Part shown: positions 27,256 through 34,668 of the stretch, in pieces | How the letters are laid out: every line of letters starts with the position of its first letter | Numbering within the stretch: the stretch's first letter is position 1 | Assembly: GCA_944391415.1 (NCBI GenBank) | Contig: CALXTM010000001.1 | Coordinates: forward strand, 1 to 64,000 | DNA from: an uncultured Alphaproteobacteria bacterium | GTDB taxonomy: Bacteria > Pseudomonadota > Alphaproteobacteria > RF32 > CAG-239 | Length of the DNA stretch: 64,000 bases | Reading direction: 5' to 3' | Notes under the pieces: model-generated | What the model saw: only the letters and a program-made list of their open reading frames with translations | Database searches by the model: none | Told to the model about the DNA's origin: nothing | Made by a program: the position numbers and the translations under genes

Positions 27256-27284
27256 TTGACTTTTGAACATTTTGATTTTAGGCT
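27256..27284 (+). promoter_or_regulatory. Promoter before the candidate structured RNA
   Basis: A -35 box TTGACT (27256-27261), a 17-base spacer and a -10-like TAGGCT (27279-27284) lie between the topA terminator and the palindromic region, which would start a transcript near 27291. Confidence 0.5.
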
Positions 27285-27290
27285 AAACCG

Positions 27291-27491
27291 GAGTGTTGAG
27301 AATTTTTTCTTACACTTAAGGGCGTCGAAAACCCTTTTTGCATTATCGGTCGCGGCATAGTGACCTTAAAAAATATGCCGATTTCTGCCTTAGGGTGGAT
27401 GTCGGCGAATAAGGCTCCGGCCAAATAAGCCGAGCCGTTTGATAATGCACGGTTTTCGAACATCCGCCCGCCTTTAAAAGCGGGTTTTTTT
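27291..27491 (+). ncRNA. Candidate structured RNA (about 200 nt) with its own terminator
   Basis: Three paired blocks close one long-range stem: GGGCG (27320-27324) with CGCCC (27465-27469), TCGAAAACC (27325-27333) with GGTTTTCGA (27451-27459), and GCATTATC (27340-27347) with GATAATGC (27441-27448). Inside are at least two hairpins, CGGCATA/TATGCCG and GGCTC/GAGCC. An intrinsic terminator (CCCGC/GCGGG, then seven T; 27467-27491) overlaps the base of the long stem, so the two compete as in many riboswitches. It could be a stand-alone RNA or the leader of the lipoprotein gene at 27526. The family is not recognised. A minus-strand frame (27278-27463) crosses it. Confidence 0.5.
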
Positions 27492-27525
27492 ATGGACTAA
27501 ATAAAATTTTTAAAGGACAACAAAG

Positions 27526-28101
27526 ATGAAGAAAACGGTGATAATTTCTTGTTTGATGCTTGCTGCCTGCGGCACTATTTTCAGCGGAACGGGACAAGAA
27601 ATTAATTTCGACAGCAACGAAAAAGGAGTAGAAATTTTTATTGACGGAGTGAGGGCTTGTTCAACGCCTTGTACCTATGAGGTTGACCGCAGTATAAGTG
27701 ATTTGGATATTGTGGCCAAGAAAAAAGGGTTTAGGAATCAACATGTTACTTTGCGCTCGAATTTTAATAAAATGGCAGTTTTGAACCTGACATTTTTAAC
27801 CAGCTGGACTACTGATTTGGCTTTTGGCGGAGTATGGGAATATAAACGCAACAATGTCTATATTGATATGGAAAAACTTTCAAAACAAAATGCCGCTTTA
27901 GATAACTTTGCCCCTAATATCAGGCGCTTTGCCTTGTTTGGTTATGATGAGATGAAAATTGAGGCTGCAAAAAATACAAGCGGCGAATATATAAGCTCTT
28001 TGGCGGCAATAACCAAAAAAGATGATGCCGAACTAATAGCTATTATTAATCAAAGCTCAAATGAGGTTGAGCTTGCTCATAAATTGACCGGAATTGAATA
28101 A
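27526..28101 (+). CDS. PEGA-like domain lipoprotein
   Basis: A protein of 191 residues. The signal peptide ends in the lipobox MLAAC (cysteine near residue 15). The next part, with GVEIFIDGVRACSTPCTYEVDR, looks like a PEGA-type beta domain, which in other proteins binds the cell surface or other envelope parts. The rest has no motif I know. It may be the gene governed by the structured region and terminator just upstream (35 bases from T tract to start codon). Its function is unknown. Confidence 0.75.
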   Translation: MKKTVIISCLMLAACGTIFSGTGQEINFDSNEKGVEIFIDGVRACSTPCTYEVDRSISDLDIVAKKKGFRNQHVTLRSNFNKMAVLNLTFLTSWTTDLAFGGVWEYKRNNVYIDMEKLSKQNAALDNFAPNIRRFALFGYDEMKIEAAKNTSGEYISSLAAITKKDDAELIAIINQSSNEVELAHKLTGIE

Positions 28102-28107
28102 TAACTC

Positions 28108-28147
28108 AAAAAAAAACTCCGCTTATTAAAAAAGCGGAGTTTTTTTT
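28108..28147. terminator. Bidirectional terminator between two lipoprotein genes
   Basis: AAAACTCCGCTT pairs with AAGCGGAGTTTT around a seven-base loop, with long A and T tracts. It serves the convergent genes ending at 28101 and 28152. Confidence 0.9.
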
Positions 28148-28151
28148 GCGG

Positions 28152-28604
28152 CTAGTTGGCCGGGATAATGCGCGATTGCTCACCATAGAGCAGATAGCAT
28201 CTTTGCCCCGGTTGCATATAGACATCGGTTCCTTGAGTTATGGTGCGCATAGAGCCGTTATCAAGCCTTACAATATATTCAACACCGGTTTGCGAGGTTA
28301 GTCCTTCTTGAGCCATGTCACCGGCAATTCCGCCCAAGGCTGCACCGCCCAAAGCGCCAAGAATGCTGCCCCTGCCATGACCAATGGTGGACCCTGCAAC
28401 ACCACCGCCGATGGCGCCCAAAACAGCACCGGTCGAAGAATCAGATGATGAGACATTGACCTGACGAACACTTACAACCGTGCAAGCCATTACCTGCCCT
28501 ACGGCGCCGGTGTTGGAGGTTGAATAGTGATTGGAATTGATATTGGGAGCACAGGCCGACAACAAAAGCGCAACAGCACTCAGGGTTAAAAAATTTTTTT
28601 GCAT
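28152..28604 (-). CDS. Glycine-zipper outer-membrane lipoprotein (SlyB/17-kDa antigen type)
   Basis: A protein of 150 residues. The lipobox LLLSAC ends the signal peptide (cysteine near residue 18). The middle has a glycine zipper, GAVLGAIGGGVAGSTIG then GSILGALGGAALGGIAG, which is the Rick_17kDa/SlyB pattern, and the C-terminus forms a small beta domain (VEYIVRLDNGSMRTITQG). Such proteins sit in the outer membrane and are linked to envelope stability; the rickettsial form is a major antigen. It appears to be a single gene. Confidence 0.88.
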   Translation of the reverse strand: MQKNFLTLSAVALLLSACAPNINSNHYSTSNTGAVGQVMACTVVSVRQVNVSSSDSSTGAVLGAIGGGVAGSTIGHGRGSILGALGGAALGGIAGDMAQEGLTSQTGVEYIVRLDNGSMRTITQGTDVYMQPGQRCYLLYGEQSRIIPAN

Positions 28605-28675
28605 TGTTTGAACCTCTTTAAAAAATTATCAAAAACTGCTTTTAATCTAATCTGTAGAATAATATTTGTCAATGC

Positions 28676-28704
28676 TGGACATTTGTACAAAAGAGTAATA
28701 TAGT
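28676..28704 (+). promoter_or_regulatory. Promoter of asnS
   Basis: TGGACA (28676-28681), 17 bases, TATAGT (28699-28704). Box and spacing match the tRNA-Phe promoter in this window, including the preceding GC. The start codon is about 48 bases downstream. Confidence 0.6.
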
Positions 28705-28751
28705 GGCGGAAGTTTGTAGTTTATTAATAAGAATTTTGAGGACAAAACAAT

Positions 28752-30140
28752 ATGTTGAAAAGAACCAAAATTGCCGCATTGTTGCAAGCGGAAGGACCTA
28801 TTGAACAAGTTTTAATTAAAGGGTGGGTCAGAACACGCCGTGATGCTAAAGATTTTTCGTTTATTGAGGTTAATGACGGATCTTGTCTTAAAAACATGCA
28901 GGTTATTGCTCATAACAGTTTGAGCAATTATGAAGAGGTTAAAAAACTTACTACCGGCTCATCAATTGCGGTTAAAGGAGAGATGGTTTTGTCCCAGGGG
29001 GGCAATCAAAAATTTGAAGTAGTGGCGATTGCAATAGAAATATACTCTGTTGCCCCGGACAATTACCCGTTGCAAAAGAAAAAACACACCGATGAATATT
29101 TACGCACCATTGCGCATTTGCGTCCGCGCTCCAACAAATATGGCGCGGCTTTCAGAGTGCGCTCTGAATTGTCGTTTGCTATTCATAAATTTTTTCACCA
29201 ACGTGGTTTTTACTATGTACATACCCCGATAATCACCGGGTCGGACTGTGAAGGTGCCGGAGAGATGTTCCAAGTTACCACGCTTGATATTAATAACCCG
29301 CCAAGAACTCCCGATGGCAAGGTTGACTACTCGCAAGACTTTTTTGGCAAAGAGGCCAGATTAACGGTATCAGGACAGTTAAACGGCGAGATGTTTGCCT
29401 GCGCTTTGGGTGATATTTATACCTTTGGCCCGACTTTCAGAGCTGAGAACTCTAACACGACAAGACACGCGGCAGAGTTTTGGATGATTGAGCCGGAGAT
29501 GGCTTTTGCTGATATTCATGACGACATGGATTTGGCAGAAGATATGGTCAAATTTTGTATCAAACATTTGATGGAAAATTGCCAAGATGATTTGGCTTTG
29601 TTTGATAAATTTGTAGAGCCGGGATTACTTAACAAACTTACCAATATTTTGGAAAATGATTTTGCCCGTATCACTTACAGTGAGGCAATCGAGATTATGA
29701 AGGCGTCTGGACATGAGTTTGAATATAAGCCGGAATTTGGTATTGATATGCAAACCGAGCACGAGCGTTATTTGGCCGAAGAGCACTTCAAAAAACCGGT
29801 TATCGTACGCGACTACCCCAAAGAAATTAAAGCCTTTTATATGCGCATGAATGACGATAACAAAACAGTGGCCGCTATGGATGTGTTGGTTCCGGGAATT
29901 GGCGAGCTTATCGGCGGATCACAAAGAGAAGAGCGCTTGGATGTATTGATCAAGAAAATTGAGGAAATGGGCATGACAGAGGCCGATTATGAGTGGTATT
30001 TGGATTCACGCCGCTTTGGCTCGGTACCGCACGCCGGTTTTGGCCTTGGTTTTGAGCGGATGATGATGCTTGTAACGGGAATTGCCAACATCAGAGATGT
30101 TATCCCCTTCCCCAGAACACCTAAATCAATTAGTTTCTAA
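28752..30140 (+). CDS. asnS: Asparagine--tRNA ligase
   Basis: A class IIb synthetase of 462 residues. The OB-fold anticodon-binding domain ([22 protein letters not shown]) leads to class II motif 2, [22 protein letters not shown], and motif 3, [15 protein letters not shown]. The segment TRHAAEFW and the ending [11 protein letters not shown] are typical of AsnRS and not AspRS. Its presence together with GatCAB suggests the amidotransferase is needed chiefly for glutamine. Confidence 0.95.
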   Translation: MLKRTKIAALLQAEGPIEQVLIKGWVRTRRDAKDFSFIEVNDGSCLKNMQVIAHNSLSNYEEVKKLTTGSSIAVKGEMVLSQGGNQKFEVVAIAIEIYSVAPDNYPLQKKKHTDEYLRTIAHLRPRSNKYGAAFRVRSELSFAIHKFFHQRGFYYVHTPIITGSDCEGAGEMFQVTTLDINNPPRTPDGKVDYSQDFFGKEARLTVSGQLNGEMFACALGDIYTFGPTFRAENSNTTRHAAEFWMIEPEMAFADIHDDMDLAEDMVKFCIKHLMENCQDDLALFDKFVEPGLLNKLTNILENDFARITYSEAIEIMKASGHEFEYKPEFGIDMQTEHERYLAEEHFKKPVIVRDYPKEIKAFYMRMNDDNKTVAAMDVLVPGIGELIGGSQREERLDVLIKKIEEMGMTEADYEWYLDSRRFGSVPHAGFGLGFERMMMLVTGIANIRDVIPFPRTPKSISF

Positions 30141-30154
30141 AAGGATGACAAATA

Positions 30155-30691
30155 ATGAAAAGATATCTGATAGCGTTGGCTTTTCTTGCTATGTCGGCAA
30201 ATATTGCTTTAGCGCAGGAAAATGAGCAAGAGGAGCTTAACGCTTTCGGATATCCAGACAAAAGCTTGGTTACGGTGATTGAAGCAACCAAAACAGACAA
30301 GCAAGTCAAGATTAACCCTAAGCCTTTTTGCAATGATGGCAAGCTTATCAAACAAGCTCAGCTGGCCATTAAGGAGTATATGGACAAAGCTTTGCCAACA
30401 ATTTATGCAAAAAGAAAAAACCGTATAATAATCAAAAACGTTAATAACTTCGTACCACTAAAACTTGATGATGTATCGGCTGAAAAATATCCAAGAGTGG
30501 CAGGACGAATGGTCGAGCTAAAAATCAACAATCACCTTGATGACCAAAATATAGCAGTATGCCAAAATGACAGCCCGGAGCTTGATGCCAAGCTTTATTT
30601 GATAATGTATGATGACGGCGACAAGGTTAAGGTTGATATTGTAAATTTTAGTGACAACAAAATACCAAATTTTATATATAATGACGAATAA
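30155..30691 (+). CDS. Secreted protein of unknown function
   Basis: A protein of 178 residues with a clear signal peptide cut near ALAQ (residue 22). The mature part is charged and mixed alpha/beta with two cysteines (PFCNDGK near residue 63 and AVCQND near 138) that could form a disulfide in the periplasm. I do not recognise a family. It follows asnS by 14 bases and may share its transcript; rpoH follows from its own promoter. Confidence 0.7.
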   Translation: MKRYLIALAFLAMSANIALAQENEQEELNAFGYPDKSLVTVIEATKTDKQVKINPKPFCNDGKLIKQAQLAIKEYMDKALPTIYAKRKNRIIIKNVNNFVPLKLDDVSAEKYPRVAGRMVELKINNHLDDQNIAVCQNDSPELDAKLYLIMYDDGDKVKVDIVNFSDNKIPNFIYNDE

Positions 30692-30694
30692 ATA

Positions 30695-30749
30695 TTGCAA
30701 AATCTAAAATTTTGAGATATTATAATGGTCCTTCAAAGAGATTTGAAGG
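30695..30749 (+). promoter_or_regulatory. rpoH promoter and 5'-terminal hairpin
   Basis: TTGCAA (30695-30700), 17 bases and TATTAT (30718-30723), overlapping a perfect TATAAT (30721-30726), form a sigma-70-type promoter. Immediately after it comes a perfect 8-bp hairpin CCTTCAAA-GAGA-TTTGAAGG (30730-30749), which would be the first structure of the rpoH mRNA. Since rpoH is often controlled by leader RNA structure, it may affect stability or translation; that part is inference. Confidence 0.5.
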
Positions 30750-30761
30750 TGTTAGTAAGCA

Positions 30762-31673
30762 ATGGAGAACGTTAAGCATATGAGCGATAATCGCAATCTT
30801 GTTGTCATAAAATCTAATTTGCCGGCGCCTGTTAATGATAATTCGTTGGCCGCATATATGGAAAAAATAAAAAATTTTCCGGTGTTGACCGAAGAACAGG
30901 AAAAAGAGTTGGTTAACAAGCTGCAACAAAACGGTGATGTGCAAGCAGCTCAGGTTTTAGTTACATCACACTTGCGTTTAGCTGCTAAAATAGCTTTGAC
31001 ATATCGCAAATATGGTCTGCCTTTGGCCGATATTATATCGGAGGCCAATATTGGGCTGATGCAAGCAGTCAAAAAATTTGATTTATCCAAAAAAGTTCGC
31101 TTAGCAACCTATGCTATGTGGTGGATTAAAGCGGCAATCAACGATTATATATTGCGTTCTTGGTCATTGGTTAAAATCGGAACCAGTGTTGCCCAAAAAA
31201 GATTATTTTATAACTTAAAAAGAATTAAGGCTCGTTTGGGTATCGACGAAGATAAAGGCCTGGCTCCCCAAGAGGCAAAAGCTATTGCTAAAGAACTGGT
31301 TGTCAATGAGGAAGATGTCAACGAAATGGATATGCGTCTGGGCGGCGATAAATCATTGAACGTTGCCGTTTCGGATGATGATGAAGATGAAAAAATTGAC
31401 TTTGTTGTCGATAAAAGCCAGAACATCGAAGAAAAACTTGCTTGCAAGCAAGAGGCAGCTTATAAAAATGCTATTTTGCACAAATGCCTGGCTCAGCTGA
31501 ACGACCGCGAACAGTATATTGTCAAACATCGGTTGTTGACCGAGGAACCAATGACTCTAAACGAGGTCGGAGAAAAATTTGGCATAAGTCGTGAAAGAGT
31601 TAGACAGATTGAAGAAGCTGCGTTTAAGAAACTGCAAAATTTGGTTTTGCTTGCGATTAAAGTGAAAAAGTGA
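30762..31673 (+). CDS. rpoH: RNA polymerase heat-shock sigma factor (sigma-32)
   Basis: A sigma-70-family protein of 303 residues. The start of region 2 is SLAAYMEKIKNFPVL, region 2.4 is YAMWWIKAAINDYILRSWSLVK, and the RpoH box appears as AQKRLFYNLKRIKARLG. Region 4.2 ends GEKFGISRERVRQIEEAAFKKL. It directs RNA polymerase to heat-shock promoters; clpB 3 kb downstream is a likely target. An internal ATG at 30780 (MSDNRN) is an alternative start, with a GGAG 12 bases upstream. Confidence 0.95.
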   Translation: MENVKHMSDNRNLVVIKSNLPAPVNDNSLAAYMEKIKNFPVLTEEQEKELVNKLQQNGDVQAAQVLVTSHLRLAAKIALTYRKYGLPLADIISEANIGLMQAVKKFDLSKKVRLATYAMWWIKAAINDYILRSWSLVKIGTSVAQKRLFYNLKRIKARLGIDEDKGLAPQEAKAIAKELVVNEEDVNEMDMRLGGDKSLNVAVSDDDEDEKIDFVVDKSQNIEEKLACKQEAAYKNAILHKCLAQLNDREQYIVKHRLLTEEPMTLNEVGEKFGISRERVRQIEEAAFKKLQNLVLLAIKVKK

Positions 31674-31707
31674 TAAAATAAATAATACACCAAAAGGAGA
31701 TCTGCCA

Positions 31708-31911
31708 ATGTCTCATAAAAATTTGCCCCACGATAAATTTAATGCTCCTTTGTCGCAAAAAATGAAAGTAAAACTCGGCATTGATACAGCATCTTTTATG
31801 AAAAGAATGAAAGCCAGGCTGCGTAAAATCCGCGGCAATGGCGAAGAGGATATGTCAGAGGCTTTTTTGGTAAAACACAATTACTACAAATATCGCAGTC
31901 AATTAGTCTAA
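31708..31911 (+). CDS. Small basic protein of unknown function
   Basis: A protein of 67 residues with a strong ribosome site (AAAAGGAGAT, eight bases before ATG). It is rich in lysine and arginine (MKRMKARLRKIRG in the middle) and has no signal peptide or membrane segment. It lies 35 bases after rpoH, before a terminator, and probably shares the rpoH transcript. No family is recognised. Confidence 0.65.
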   Translation: MSHKNLPHDKFNAPLSQKMKVKLGIDTASFMKRMKARLRKIRGNGEEDMSEAFLVKHNYYKYRSQLV

Positions 31912-31950
31912 AACAAAAAACGGCATCTTACTTAAAGATGCTTTTTGTTT
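31912..31950 (+). terminator. Terminator after rpoH and the small basic gene
   Basis: GCATCTT (31923-31929) pairs with AAGATGC (31935-31941), flanked by an A tract and TTTTTGTTT. It follows the stop codon at once. Confidence 0.75.
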
Positions 31951-31971
31951 GGCATTTGGGGAATATCTTAG

Positions 31972-32832
31972 GTGGACATCAGAGAAATCTTAACCGAACA
32001 ATTAAATATGCTTAAAGAAAAAGGTGTGGCATCTTCAATCTTTGAATTAAGGATGTTACTTGGGTATGTCTTGCAAAAATCACCATCGATGCTTTGGTTT
32101 AATGACGAAACATTAACCGAGGAACAAATAAATAAGTTTAAGGACTTGGTAAAAATGCGCGCCAGACACTGTCCGGTTGATAAAATAATCGGCACTAAAG
32201 GCTTTTATAAATATGACTTTGTGGTTAATCAAGATGTGTTGTCACCACGGGCCGACAGCGAAATACTGGTCGAAGAGGTACTCAAACTAATCTGCCACAA
32301 CAACTATCAAAAAATTTTGGAGTTTGGTGTCGGATCGGGATGTCTTATTATATCGATTTTGGCAGAGGCAAAAAACTGCCACGGTATCGGAATCGATATT
32401 TCAGATAAGGCGCTTAATATTGCAAAACTAAACGCCAAAAATATCGGTGTGACAGACAGACTAAACCTTTTTAGAAAAAGTTGGTTTGATATTGATAACA
32501 CAAACATAGAGCATGACTTTGATATGATAATCAGCAATCCACCGTATATTCAAAGTGATGAAATTGCATCTTTGCAAGATGAGGTAAAAAATTTTGACCC
32601 AATCATTGCTCTTGATGGCGGTCAAGACGGCCTGCGTGATTATCGACAAATATGCAAACTAGCATCCAAACTATTAAAACCTCATGGGGCGTTGCTGTTT
32701 GAGATCGGTGAAGGACAGGCCGAAGACGTCAAACAAATTGCTAAAGAAAACAATCTGATCTGGCATAAAACCGTCAAAGACTTAAATAACATCAACCGTT
32801 GTATAATTTTTGAAAAAAGAGATTGCAATTAA
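31972..32832 (+). CDS. prmC: Release factor glutamine methyltransferase
   Basis: A protein of 286 residues beginning with GTG. An N-terminal helical domain is followed by the Rossmann methyltransferase with ILEFGVGSGCLIISIL as the SAM-binding loop and the catalytic motif SNPPYI (near residue 188). It methylates the glutamine of the GGQ motif in peptide release factors. Its usual partner prfA is not adjacent, but the prmC / DUF4167 / clpB neighbourhood is typical of alphaproteobacteria. Confidence 0.93.
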   Translation: MDIREILTEQLNMLKEKGVASSIFELRMLLGYVLQKSPSMLWFNDETLTEEQINKFKDLVKMRARHCPVDKIIGTKGFYKYDFVVNQDVLSPRADSEILVEEVLKLICHNNYQKILEFGVGSGCLIISILAEAKNCHGIGIDISDKALNIAKLNAKNIGVTDRLNLFRKSWFDIDNTNIEHDFDMIISNPPYIQSDEIASLQDEVKNFDPIIALDGGQDGLRDYRQICKLASKLLKPHGALLFEIGEGQAEDVKQIAKENNLIWHKTVKDLNNINRCIIFEKRDCN

Positions 32833-32966
32833 TAAAACTTTGTTTATTATGGCAGATGTTAAGGGCGCAATATGTTTTAATTTTGGCGTTTTTTAAATTT
32901 TCTCAATTTTTTATTTTGATAATTAGCATCGTTTAAGATGCAGAAGTTTTTTATGGTAATCGTTTT

Positions 32967-33452
32967 ATGAAAAAAATTAAATATCGCAACAACAATTATA
33001 ATAACCAAGTCTATTCCATCAATTATAAATTTGATAGTATTTCTCCGGCGGGAAAATGCTCCGGAACAGCCCTGGATTTGATAAAAAAATATAATGAATT
33101 GGCTAAAGAGGCTCATAGCAACGGAAATTACATCGAGGCAGAAGTGTTCCGCCAATATGCCGAACATTATCGCAAAATAGTAACCGAAATAAATGAGCGA
33201 AAAAATATCAGGTTTAACAACAAAGAAGAGCCTGCAAAAAATCTTGAGGAGGAGGTAAAAGACACTCCAATGCCACAAACTAATGCTGATGAGCAGACTG
33301 CTCAGCCTCAAGAAAATTCGTTGGTAGAGACCAAACCTAAAGCACCAAAAAAGGCTTTTACCGTAATTGATGCCTCTAATGATAAACCAACGCACAGAAA
33401 ATATAAACCAAGAGCTAAACAAAATTCTGAAGAAGTTCCCGTTAACGAATAG
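32967..33452 (+). CDS. DUF4167-domain protein
   Basis: A protein of 161 residues. The first ~75 residues match the alphaproteobacterial DUF4167 pattern: SPAGKCSGTALDLIKKYNEL, then AEVFRQYAEHYRKIV. The rest is a low-complexity acidic and proline-rich tail that ends in basic residues (HRKYKPRAKQ). The domain's function is unknown; its basic, asparagine-rich start suggests RNA or ribosome contact. The position between prmC and clpB is conserved in the class. A small hairpin (GCATC/GATGC) lies 15-40 bases upstream. Confidence 0.85.
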   Translation: MKKIKYRNNNYNNQVYSINYKFDSISPAGKCSGTALDLIKKYNELAKEAHSNGNYIEAEVFRQYAEHYRKIVTEINERKNIRFNNKEEPAKNLEEEVKDTPMPQTNADEQTAQPQENSLVETKPKAPKKAFTVIDASNDKPTHRKYKPRAKQNSEEVPVNE

Positions 33453-33467
33453 AAAAGGATCCTGGAA

Positions 33468-34604
33468 TTGTTTTTCTTTTTTGCCGCTTTGATAATTGCT
33501 ATTGCTTGCTCTGCCATTACGATTAAGACTTTGGTCGGTTACAGCGATCTTAGGTTGGCATATAAAATCTTGATATCAGTGCTTATAATACTGGGGTGGT
33601 TTGCCGTTTCGATTATACATGTGTTGGGGTTGCTTGATATCAGAAATCAAGGAATTTATGTTTTGTTATCCCATATAATATATGGATTGATGGGTTTCGT
33701 TTTTGTATTGTTTATCATGATTATGATGAGAGATATCATATGGTATTCGATATATGGTATTGCAAAGCTCTGCGGTAAAAGCGGATGGCATATTCATCCC
33801 AAAAATTTATCGTTGCTAAGCAAGGCAAATACTATTGTTGTAATTTTCAGCGTTCTCATCAGCATCTATGGCTTTTACCAGGGATACAAATTGCCCAAAG
33901 TAAAAGAAGCTTTTGTATATTCTGATAAAATAAGCAACAATCTACGCATAGCCCAGATTAGCGATTTGCATATAACTCGCGCAACACCGCTTAACAGAAT
34001 CCGCCAGATTGTTAATCAGGTTAATATGTTAAACCCTGATGTAATTGTTTTAACCGGGGATACTATTGATGATAATGTTGTTTTGCTTGATGAACATTTG
34101 GCAGCGTTAAAAGAATTGAGTGCCCCTTTCGGTGTATATACAATTATGGGAAATCATGAATTTTATAATGATATTTACGCCTCAAAACGCGAACTAGAAA
34201 ATAATAATATGAAATTTTTGTTTAACGGCGGTGTACACGTAGGAAATTCAAATATTTTTATTGCCGGCATACCTGATTTGACAACGATGTATGAAAGAGT
34301 CAATTTGTGGCGCACTCTCAATCAATCAAAAAAAGATGACTACAAAATTTTGTTATCCCATACTCCGGTCATTATTGACAGCTTGAGCAAAGGTTTGGTG
34401 GACATGGTGTTGTCAGGTCATACTCACGGCGGACAGATATTTCCGTTCCATCTGTTGGTAAAACAGGCAAACCAATATTTGGCAGGAGAGTATAATGTCA
34501 ACGGAACTTATCTTTATGTTTCGCGAGGGGCCGGAACATGGGGGCCGACAATGAGGTTGTTCGCACCTTCGGATATTGTGATTATCAATTTGTTAAAAAA
34601 ATAG
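33468..34604 (+). CDS. Membrane metallophosphoesterase (YaeI/YkuE-like)
   Basis: A protein of 378 residues. Four hydrophobic segments fill the first ~145 residues. The calcineurin-like phosphoesterase follows with its metal motifs in order: QISDLHI, LTGDTIDD, MGNHEF, LSHTP and SGHTHGGQ. The start is TTG after AAAAGGA; no better start is visible. Relatives cleave lipid or nucleotide phosphoesters at the membrane; the substrate here is unknown. It lies between the DUF4167 gene and clpB. Confidence 0.85.
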   Translation: MFFFFAALIIAIACSAITIKTLVGYSDLRLAYKILISVLIILGWFAVSIIHVLGLLDIRNQGIYVLLSHIIYGLMGFVFVLFIMIMMRDIIWYSIYGIAKLCGKSGWHIHPKNLSLLSKANTIVVIFSVLISIYGFYQGYKLPKVKEAFVYSDKISNNLRIAQISDLHITRATPLNRIRQIVNQVNMLNPDVIVLTGDTIDDNVVLLDEHLAALKELSAPFGVYTIMGNHEFYNDIYASKRELENNNMKFLFNGGVHVGNSNIFIAGIPDLTTMYERVNLWRTLNQSKKDDYKILLSHTPVIIDSLSKGLVDMVLSGHTHGGQIFPFHLLVKQANQYLAGEYNVNGTYLYVSRGAGTWGPTMRLFAPSDIVIINLLKK

Positions 34605-34613
34605 CAGCTTCCT

Positions 34614-34644
34614 CTTGATTTGATGCTTGCCCCCTTACTATATT
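34614..34644 (+). promoter_or_regulatory. Possible heat-shock promoter of clpB
   Basis: CTTGATT (34614-34620) and a C-rich -10-like stretch (CCCCTTACTAT from 34631) lie about 25-55 bases before the clpB start. The order fits a sigma-32 promoter (CTTGAAA, then CCCCATNT), but the -10 match is imperfect. Confidence 0.4.
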
Positions 34645-34668
34645 ATATACAAGGGAGGCAATAAAATT

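Noticed and set aside
27291-27491. 6S RNA, tmRNA, RNase P RNA or SRP RNA
   Set aside because: The fold is a branched junction and not the 6S rod with a central bubble; no tag frame, no tRNA-like end, and none of the conserved RNase P or SRP motifs are present.
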